From the NCBI GenBank assembly GCA_946886255.1, contig CAMPIG010000302.1, positions 1 through 6,029 on the forward strand: 6,029 nt of DNA, given 5' to 3'. The notes under the pieces are model-generated. The model had not been told where the DNA came from, made no database searches, and worked only from the letters and a program-made list of their open reading frames with translations. Positions within the stretch are counted from its first letter, which is position 1. Each line of letters opens with the position of its first letter. Origin of the DNA: an uncultured Cellvibrio sp. Lineage in GTDB: Bacteria; Pseudomonadota; Gammaproteobacteria; Pseudomonadales; Cellvibrionaceae. The position numbers were made by a program, and so were the translations under genes. Shown piece after piece: positions 1 to 6,029 of this stretch.

Positions 1-1
1 T

Positions 2-1728
<1,727 letters not shown>

Positions 1729-1729
<1 letters not shown>

Positions 1730-2343
1730 TGCATATTAAAACGGGTTTGATTTGGCTGCTGATTCTCAGCGGCTTTTTGTTGGGCGGTTGTGCTAACGTG
1801 CCGCCGGCGAAACCCAATAATATTTGCGATATCTTTGACGATAAATCGGATTGGTACAAATACGCGCGCAAGTCGGAAAAACGCTGGGGCTCCACCATTC
1901 CGGTGATGATGGCCATCATGTATCAAGAGTCGCAGTTTGTGCACAATGCGCGCACCAAACGCACCAGAATTTTGTGGGTGATTCCGGGACCGCGCAAAAG
2001 CAGTGCTTTTGGTTATGCGCAAGTTAAAAACGAAACCTGGAACGAATATCAAAAAAGCAGCGGTAATAACTGGTCGCGCCGCGACCGCTATCAGGACGCT
2101 GTTGATTTTATCGGTTGGTACAATGCGCAAAGTCAAAAGCGCAGCAAAATTCGCCTGAATGATGCCTACAATTTATACCTGGCTTATCACCAAGGGCATG
2201 GTGGGTTTAATCGCGGAACTTACAAGAAGAAAAACTGGTTACGCAATACCGCCCAGCAAGTGGCCAATCGTGCGGCCATGTACTCGCGTCAACTACCGCA
2301 GTGTGAGGATCGTTTGAAAAGTCCCTGGTGGTGGCCGTTTTAA
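1729..2343 (+). CDS. Putative outer-membrane lipoprotein with lysozyme-like/SLT (lytic transglycosylase) fold
   Basis: A 204-residue predicted lipoprotein. Residues 1-21 form a signal peptide: a Lys after the start, a hydrophobic run, and a lipobox LGGC with Cys21 as the lipidated residue. Ala at +2 argues for outer-membrane sorting. The mature part resembles the SLT family of peptidoglycan-cleaving enzymes. MMAIMYQESQF (60-70) offers Glu67 as the likely catalytic acid. SSAFGYAQV (91-99) sits where the GxxGLMQ motif is expected, and AYHQGHGGF (152-160) where the AYNxG motif is expected. These blocks are looser than in classical Slt/Mlt proteins, so a divergent transglycosylase or a structural lysozyme-like protein is possible. 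The ATG overlaps the ligA TGA (sequence TGATG) and has no strong Shine-Dalgarno, so translation is probably coupled to ligA. The protein ends in a Trp-rich tail (PWWWPF). Enzymatic activity is inferred from motifs only. Confidence 0.8.
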
Positions 2344-2423
2344 AAAACGTTGTATCGTAAATATATGTTCTAAATAGATGTTAGCGACTCAATCGTAGCG
2401 CACTAATACACAAAGGCCACATC
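2344..2423 (+). promoter_or_regulatory. AT-rich gap upstream of the R-M genes: weak promoter candidate plus proposed cassette left end
   Basis: This 80-bp gap contains no gene. A TTGTAT hexamer at 2350-2355 could act as a -35. TAAATA at 2371-2376 (15-base spacer) is the nearest -10-like sequence, so the match is poor. GTTAGCG at 2380-2386 is the proposed integron-type core at the left end of the cassette. TAGCG occurs twice, at 2382-2386 and 2396-2400, 14 bases apart. I see no hairpin followed by a T-run, so no terminator closes the ligA-lipoprotein transcript here. Read-through from upstream into the methyltransferase gene is therefore also possible. Confidence 0.3.
2412..2416 (+). promoter_or_regulatory. 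Ribosome binding site that favours the TTG start of the methyltransferase
   Basis: AAAGG lies 7 bases upstream of TTG at 2424, a good spacing for a Shine-Dalgarno. The first in-frame ATG (2439) is 22 bases away from it and has no purine-rich element of its own. This supports initiation at TTG, with the ATG five codons later as the alternative. Confidence 0.5.
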
Positions 2424-4151
2424 TTGCTATCAACACAAATGACACTTGGTTTACTCAATTCAACTTGTACCTCTCAAAAGGTGCAGGCTGCAATAGATCA
2501 TTTGGCTTTGAATGCAGAGAGTAGTTCTCGGGGGGCAGTTTTCACCCGCCGAGAAGTTGTAGACTTCATCCTTGACCTCGCAGGTTACACAGAAGATCAA
2601 CCGCTTCACAAAAAGCGGCTTTTAGAGCCGTCATTCGGTGGTGGTGATTTTTTGCTTCCAATCACCGAGCGGCTGCTGAGTGTATGGCGGGCAGCAAGGC
2701 CGAACGGCTCCGTGCTCGATGAATTGGGCAATGCGATCCGTGCCGTTGAATTACACCACGATACATTCCGCAGTACCCACACTGCTGTTGTTGCGCTTCT
2801 CAAGCGCGAGGGGATAGCTGCAAATACCGCAACGGCTTTGGCTAATCGCTGGCTATCGCAAGGGGACTTTTTATTGACCTCGCTGGAGGGTGAATTCGAT
2901 TTTGTAGTGGGTAATCCTCCCTATGTTCGACAGGAACTGATACCGGCCCCGTTGCTTGCCGAATATCGCAGTCGCTACCTAACTATGTATGACCGCGCCG
3001 ATATTTACATTCCCTTTATTGAGCGGTCGTTATCGGTTCTGTCTGATGGTGGCAATCTGGGCTTCATCTGCGCGGATCGCTGGATGAAAAACCGCTACGG
3101 CGGGCCGCTTCGTAGTCTTATAGCTGACCGATTCCATCTGAAAGTCTATGTCGATATGGTAGATACACCGGCCTTCCACTCTGATGTGATTGCCTACCCA
3201 GCGATCACTATTATCAGCCGGGAGGCTCCCGGAGCAACGCGCATAGCCCACCGTCCGGCAATTGACAAAGCAACGTTGACCACACTGACGGATCTGCTTT
3301 GTGCGCAGTCGCTGTCGAAAGAAACCAGCCAGGTGAGAGAGCTCGCCAAAGTCACGAATGGAGCGGAGCCGTGGTTGCTGGAGTCATCTGACCAGATGGC
3401 GCTCATTCGCCGCCTGGAAAGGTGCTTTCCTTTGCTGGAAGAGGTGGGGTGTAAAGTAGGGATTGGTGTCGCAACTGGCGCGGACAGGGAATTCATTGGT
3501 GACTTCGATACGCTTGATGTTGAGTCAGAACGAAAGCTACCGTTGGTGACGACCAAAGATATCATATCTGGTGAGGTGAAGTGGCGAGGACAAGGTGTCA
3601 TAAACCCATTTGCCAGCTCAGGCGGACTGGTTGATCTTGATGAGTATCCCCGCCTTAGGCGCTACCTTGAGGCTCGAAGGGGAGTGATTGGCAAGCGTCA
3701 CTGCGCGCAAAAGGCTCCAGCCAACTGGTATCGAACGATTGATCGCATCAACCTGGCACTAGCTAAAAGGCCAAAGCTTCTAATCCCGGATATTAAGGGT
3801 GAAGCGCATATCGTCTTTGAGGATGGCGGGCTGTATCCCCATCATAATCTTTACTACGTCACGTCAGATGATTGGGATTTACGAGCCTTACAAGCACTAC
3901 TGCTCTCCGCTGTTACCCGCTTGTTTATAGCGACTTATTCAACAAAAATGCGTGGCGGATTCCTTCGTTTTCAAGCGCAGTATTTACGTCGTATTCGCGT
4001 TCCGCATTGGGCGGATGTGCCTGAATCGCTGCGCCGCGAGCTGGCCGAAGCTGCCATCAAGCGAGATGTGCAGGATTGCAACCGAGCGGTGTTCAAGCTC
4101 TACGGCCTCACCCATGAAGAACGATCTGCCCTTGGAGGTAATGGAGAATAA
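2424..4151 (+). CDS. Type II DNA adenine-N6 methyltransferase of a PaeR7I/XhoI-like R-M system (Eco57I/TaqI-like architecture)
   Basis: Methylates adenine in the recognition site, predicted CTCGAG from the paired endonuclease, protecting host DNA. The 575-residue protein (TTG start; 570 from ATG 2439) shows the N6-adenine MTase order. A motif X-like segment ([19 protein letters not shown]) lies at 37-55. Motif I ([11 protein letters not shown]), the S-adenosylmethionine pocket, is at 66-76. Catalytic motif IV NPPY is at 164-167, preceded by [15 protein letters not shown] segment at 213-220 follows. The C-terminal half resembles the TaqI-type target-recognition region: [15 protein letters not shown] at 344-358 and [13 protein letters not shown] at 448-460 are typical blocks. 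It is somewhat longer than M.PaeR7I as I recall it (about 530 residues). It abuts the endonuclease gene with no gap (TAA then ATG). Methyltransferase class is firm; the CTCGAG target is inferred from the partner. Confidence 0.93.
   Translation: MLSTQMTLGLLNSTCTSQKVQAAIDHLALNAESSSRGAVFTRREVVDFILDLAGYTEDQPLHKKRLLEPSFGGGDFLLPITERLLSVWRAARPNGSVLDELGNAIRAVELHHDTFRSTHTAVVALLKREGIAANTATALANRWLSQGDFLLTSLEGEFDFVVGNPPYVRQELIPAPLLAEYRSRYLTMYDRADIYIPFIERSLSVLSDGGNLGFICADRWMKNRYGGPLRSLIADRFHLKVYVDMVDTPAFHSDVIAYPAITIISREAPGATRIAHRPAIDKATLTTLTDLLCAQSLSKETSQVRELAKVTNGAEPWLLESSDQMALIRRLERCFPLLEEVGCKVGIGVATGADREFIGDFDTLDVESERKLPLVTTKDIISGEVKWRGQGVINPFASSGGLVDLDEYPRLRRYLEARRGVIGKRHCAQKAPANWYRTIDRINLALAKRPKLLIPDIKGEAHIVFEDGGLYPHHNLYYVTSDDWDLRALQALLLSAVTRLFIATYSTKMRGGFLRFQAQYLRRIRVPHWADVPESLRRELAEAAIKRDVQDCNRAVFKLYGLTHEERSALGGNGE
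4143..4146 (+). promoter_or_regulatory. Ribosome binding site for the endonuclease, inside the methyltransferase 3' end
   Basis: GGAG lies 5 bases before ATG 4152, within the last codons of the methyltransferase gene; a second GGAGG sits at 4134-4138. With stop and start directly adjacent (TAAATG), endonuclease translation is probably coupled to methyltransferase translation. This helps ensure that the protecting enzyme is made first. Confidence 0.55.
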
Positions 4152-4892
4152 ATGGCACTTGATCTAGTCGATTATGAACAGAAAACCAGTGAAGCCGTAA
4201 AGGCCTTTTGGGGAAACCGCGAAGCAGCAAAACAGAAGCAGATTGAATCGGGTAAGGCCGATCAAGGTGAGCGCGCAGGGGTCACCGCTGGCAAGAACAT
4301 GGATGGATTCTTGGCTTTGGTGATCGACATCATCAAAGCCAACGGGCTGGACCATGCGGAGATACACCAGAACCGGACAATGTTAACCTTGCCTGGTTAC
4401 TTCCGTCCGACAAAGTTGTGGGATCTCTTGGTGATTTACAAAGGAGAGTTAATCGCCGCCATTGAATTGAAAAGCCAGGTTGGGCCATCATTCGGTAATA
4501 ATTTCAATAACCGCACCGAGGAAGCTATCGGAACGGCTCACGATCTTTGGACGGCCTACCGTGAAGAGGCTTTCGGCAAGCAGCCCCGCCCCTTTGTCGG
4601 TTGGCTGATGATGGTTGAGGACGCTCCTGAGTCACGCAGGCCCGTTTGTGATTCGTCGCCACATTTCCCTGTGTTCGAGGAATTCAAGGGTGCATCGTAT
4701 CTCAAACGGTATGACCTGCTTTGTCAGCGACTCGTGCAAGAGCAGCTTTACACCACAGCAACAGTTATCGCAGCTGAACGAAGTGCGGTAAATACTGGCG
4801 ATTTTACGAACCTGTCAGATATGACCAACGTGAAGTCATTCATGACTTCACTTGCTGGTCATATTGCATCAGCAGCGGCAAGACTAGGGTAG
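4152..4892 (+). CDS. Type II restriction endonuclease, PaeR7I/XhoI family (predicted CTCGAG)
   Basis: Cuts unmethylated recognition sites in incoming DNA; cytoplasmic, Mg2+-dependent. The 246-residue length equals that of PaeR7I as I remember it. Several stretches match that family closely: [17 protein letters not shown] (78-94), [14 protein letters not shown] (114-127), [18 protein letters not shown] (148-165), DSSPHFPVF (167-175) and LSDMT (221-225). The PD-(D/E)xK nuclease signature is visible as Asp91 followed by Glu105-Leu-Lys107 (AAIELKSQ), with the expected strand pattern between them. PaeR7I and XhoI recognise CTCGAG, so the same specificity is likely, though it is not provable from sequence alone. 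The gene follows the methyltransferase directly, and no controller (C) protein gene is present. A degenerate attC-like site starts 4 bases after the stop codon. The reading frame is intact with all expected blocks, so the enzyme is probably active. Confidence 0.93.
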   Translation: MALDLVDYEQKTSEAVKAFWGNREAAKQKQIESGKADQGERAGVTAGKNMDGFLALVIDIIKANGLDHAEIHQNRTMLTLPGYFRPTKLWDLLVIYKGELIAAIELKSQVGPSFGNNFNNRTEEAIGTAHDLWTAYREEAFGKQPRPFVGWLMMVEDAPESRRPVCDSSPHFPVFEEFKGASYLKRYDLLCQRLVQEQLYTTATVIAAERSAVNTGDFTNLSDMTNVKSFMTSLAGHIASAAARLG

Positions 4893-4896
4893 ATGC

Positions 4897-4953
4897 GCCT
4901 ACAAATCGTTCCAGCGGACGGCTTACAGCGGCCGCTGAATTCAGACGTTCGTG
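4897..4953 (+). repeat. attC-like integron recombination site (59-base-element type), partly degenerate
   Basis: A 57-bp imperfect inverted repeat. The left end GCCTAC (4897-4902) resembles R'' (RYYYAAC) with one A missing. L'' is GTTCCAGCGG (4908-4917). A short central loop covers about 4922-4928. The right arm CCGCTGAA (4932-4939) is L', and the right core is GTT preceded by AGAC (4944-4949). AGCGG 4913-4917 pairs with CCGCT 4932-4936, and TTC 4909-4911 pairs with GAA 4937-4939. This leaves C4912 unpaired, the asymmetric extrahelical base that gives attC sites their strand polarity. CG 4919-4920 pairs with CG 4929-4930 nearer the loop. The right core reads GTTCGTG rather than GTTRRRY; the bases after the cut would be host sequence if the cassette entered a secondary site. 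The whole resembles attC sites of pseudomonad and Xanthomonas cassettes. It could also act as a weak RNA hairpin. Confidence 0.72.
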
Positions 4954-4965
4954 ATAGCATTTCTT

Positions 4966-4969
4966 GGAG
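4966..4969 (+). promoter_or_regulatory. Ribosome binding site that sets the start of the unknown gene at ATG 4975
   Basis: GGAG ends 5 bases before ATG 4975. The same frame is open upstream to GTG 4951, but that codon lies inside the right end of the attC-like site and has no Shine-Dalgarno. The ATG is therefore preferred. Confidence 0.6.
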
Positions 4970-4974
4970 CTTCT

Positions 4975-5400
4975 ATGGATCAAGAGTCAATTGTGTATGG
5001 TTGTATCAAAGACGGTTCACCTTTGATGGGTAATGCTGAGCGCATTCGCATTAATCGTGAGGCCATGTTGTCCTTGCCTCATGCGGATGAATGGCCATTT
5101 TTATCGCAGGAAATGTTTTCCATTCCACAGATCGAAATGCCGACCAGCAGTTATCAAACGGAGGTCATGCATTTCGGTGCTTCCTATAAAGCGGTGGAGT
5201 ATGAGTGGGATCAGTGGATCGCTCAATTTGAATCCCTGCTCAGCAGGATGTACTGGGTGTCTGCCACGGTGCATCTGGAAACCGAATTGTCGGGCACCCA
5301 TACCTTTACCTGGGAGTCGCAAAGCAGTTATCACAAACCCGGTTCCGGCGATATGCGGGTACGCTGTGAATGGAGCCACGAGGGCTCGTTAAGTTTTTAA
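4975..5400 (+). CDS. Uncharacterised 141-residue protein upstream of hemB
   Basis: I do not recognise this family and assign no function. The protein is soluble in appearance: no signal peptide, no membrane segment, no cysteine cluster. It is rich in aromatic and acidic residues. A likely amphipathic helix around 73-92 (AVEYEWDQWIAQFESLL) is followed by alternating hydrophobic segments that look like beta strands: YWVSATVHLETELSG (93-107), HTFTWES (109-115) and MRVRCEWSHE (127-136). Coding reality is supported by a clean Shine-Dalgarno, a full-length frame and only 18 bases to hemB, which suggests co-transcription with it. It begins 27 bases after the proposed cassette right boundary, so it belongs to the host chromosome and not to the R-M cassette. 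Its original promoter, if it lay in the gap after the lipoprotein gene, is now about 2.6 kb away. Confidence 0.8.
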   Translation: MDQESIVYGCIKDGSPLMGNAERIRINREAMLSLPHADEWPFLSQEMFSIPQIEMPTSSYQTEVMHFGASYKAVEYEWDQWIAQFESLLSRMYWVSATVHLETELSGTHTFTWESQSSYHKPGSGDMRVRCEWSHEGSLSF

Positions 5401-5418
5401 TTTTAGGTAGAACGCATC

Positions 5419-6029
5419 ATGACTGAAAAAAACCGGTTCACGCCCGAATTTCGTTTTCGTCGTTTACGCCAGTCGACCGCTGTACGACAACTGGTGCGTG
5501 AAACGCAATTGACGATGAACGACTTTATCCTGCCGCTATTTGTGGAGGAGGGCATTACTGAGCCGGTTGCTATCTCCAGTATGCCCGGCGTGGTGCGTTA
5601 CCCTGAAGCGCAATTGGCGAGTGTGATACAACGCGCCTGGAGTAAAGGTATTCGTGCGGTTATTTTGTTTGGTGTTTCCACGCATAAAGATGACGCAGGT
5701 ACCGATACCTGGAACGATCAAGGTTTACTGGCACGTATGATTCGCGCGGCCAAAGCGGCGCAGCCAGATATGTTAATCATCAGCGACAACTGCTTTTGTG
5801 AATACACCACCCATGGGCATTGTGGTGTCGTACATGAATGTGGACATCATCAGGATGTCGATAACGATCAAACCTTATTAAATTTACAGAAACAAGCCGT
5901 GACGGCGGCGCGTGCCGGTGTCGACATGATTGCACCGTCCGGTATGCAAGATGGCATGATTGCGGCAATCCGTCAGGGATTGGACGAGGCCGGTTTTCAT
6001 CACATCCCGATCATGTCTTACTCCACCAA
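5419..6029 (+). CDS. hemB: Porphobilinogen synthase (delta-aminolevulinic acid dehydratase) HemB, 3'-truncated by the window edge
   Basis: Condenses two 5-aminolevulinate molecules to porphobilinogen, the second common step of heme and other tetrapyrrole synthesis; cytoplasmic. The first 203 residues are visible, against about 325 for the family. The N-terminus has the RxRRLRxS block (12-19), then PLFVEEG (39-45) and MPGVVRYP (55-62). SDNCFCEYTTHGHCG (122-136) carries the three zinc-binding cysteines Cys125, Cys127 and Cys135, so this is the zinc type. Pseudomonas HemB is of the magnesium type without these cysteines. IAPSGMQDG (171-179) and IMSYST (198-203) follow. The window ends on the first two bases (AA) of the codon where the first Schiff-base lysine of the MSYSTK motif is expected. 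Four residues appear inserted relative to E. coli HemB just after the zinc site (about 138-146, His/Cys-rich). The start ATG 5419 has a weak AGG 11 bases upstream. The fit is otherwise excellent. Confidence 0.97.
   Translation, partial: MTEKNRFTPEFRFRRLRQSTAVRQLVRETQLTMNDFILPLFVEEGITEPVAISSMPGVVRYPEAQLASVIQRAWSKGIRAVILFGVSTHKDDAGTDTWNDQGLLARMIRAAKAAQPDMLIISDNCFCEYTTHGHCGVVHECGHHQDVDNDQTLLNLQKQAVTAARAGVDMIAPSGMQDGMIAAIRQGLDEAGFHHIPIMSYST

Larger units (their letters stand above)
2381..4947 (+). mobile_element. Candidate solitary integron-type gene cassette carrying a restriction-modification system
   Basis: About 2567 bp, bounded on the left by the cut position inside GTTAGCG (G2380 | T2381) and on the right by the cut position inside the attC-like site (G4947 | T4948). 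Both genes point toward the attC-like end, as is normal for integron cassettes, and the attC begins within a few bases of the last stop codon, also typical. The flanking sequence reads as ordinary chromosome (ligA-lipoprotein on one side, unknown-hemB on the other). Removing the segment leaves a gap of about 64 bp (37 + 27) between the lipoprotein stop and the next ATG. No integrase, attI site or other attC is seen in the window. The right boundary rests on clear structure. The left boundary rests on a single short core-like match and is less certain; GTTGTAT at 2349 and GTTCTAA at 2367 fit the core consensus less well. Confidence 0.6.

Noticed and set aside
2344..2423. Transposon ends or long target-site duplications flanking the R-M genes
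   Set aside because: I found no terminal inverted repeats and no matching direct repeats longer than a few bases between this gap and 4893-4974, so a transposon insertion is not supported.
3194..3601. 135-codon reverse-strand open frame within the methyltransferase gene
   Set aside because: It is antisense to the conserved methyltransferase central region and has a low-complexity Ser/Thr-rich translation.
4908..4939. Rho-independent terminator after the endonuclease gene
   Set aside because: The hairpin has mismatches and an unpaired base and is not followed by a T-run. The attC architecture explains it better.
4951..4974. GTG 4951 as the start of the unknown gene
   Set aside because: It falls in the right end of the attC-like site and lacks a Shine-Dalgarno, whereas ATG 4975 has GGAG at the proper distance.
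4893..5033. 46-codon open frame starting at ATG 4893 right after the endonuclease stop (begins MRLQIVPADG)
   Set aside because: It runs through the attC-like repeat and out of frame into the unknown gene. It has no ribosome binding site and no recognisable protein features.

Overview
This window comes from a gammaproteobacterium of moderate GC content. The gene content (ligA, an SLT-type lipoprotein, a small unknown protein, and a zinc-type hemB) and the protein sequences would suit the Cellvibrio/Saccharophagus group, but that placement is an impression from sequence similarity and was not tested. All recognisable genes lie on the + strand.

Layout. Bases 2-1729 hold the 3' five-sixths of ligA (NAD+-dependent DNA ligase, N-terminus outside the window). 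A small lipoprotein with a lysozyme-like/SLT fold (1729-2343) overlaps its stop codon by one base. After a short AT-rich gap comes a two-gene Type II restriction-modification (R-M) module: an N6-adenine methyltransferase (2424-4151) and, with no gap, a PaeR7I/XhoI-family endonuclease (4152-4892) predicted to cut CTCGAG. Downstream are an unrecognised 141-residue protein (4975-5400) and the 5' part of hemB (porphobilinogen synthase, 5419 to the window end).

The most interesting point is how the R-M module got here. Immediately after the endonuclease stop codon, at about 4897-4953, there is a 57-bp imperfect inverted repeat with the architecture of an integron attC site (59-base element): R''-like and R'-like ends, L''/L' arms that pair, one unpaired extra base in L'', and the terminal ACGTT. 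A GTTAGCG core-like sequence lies upstream of the methyltransferase at 2380-2386. Together they define a candidate gene cassette of about 2567 bp (2381-4947), with both genes in the normal cassette orientation. No integrase gene and no second attC are present in the window, and the flanks look like ordinary housekeeping chromosome. The simplest reading is a solitary R-M cassette inserted at a secondary, non-integron site between the lipoprotein gene and the unknown-hemB pair. Joining the flanks would leave an ordinary gap of about 64 bp between those genes.

How the genes work together. ligA and the lipoprotein are probably co-transcribed. The methyltransferase and endonuclease form a translationally coupled defence pair. 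The unknown gene and hemB are close enough (18 bp) to be co-transcribed. The cassette separates that pair from any promoter in the lipoprotein-side gap, so hemB expression may depend on read-through across the R-M module or on a promoter not recognised here.
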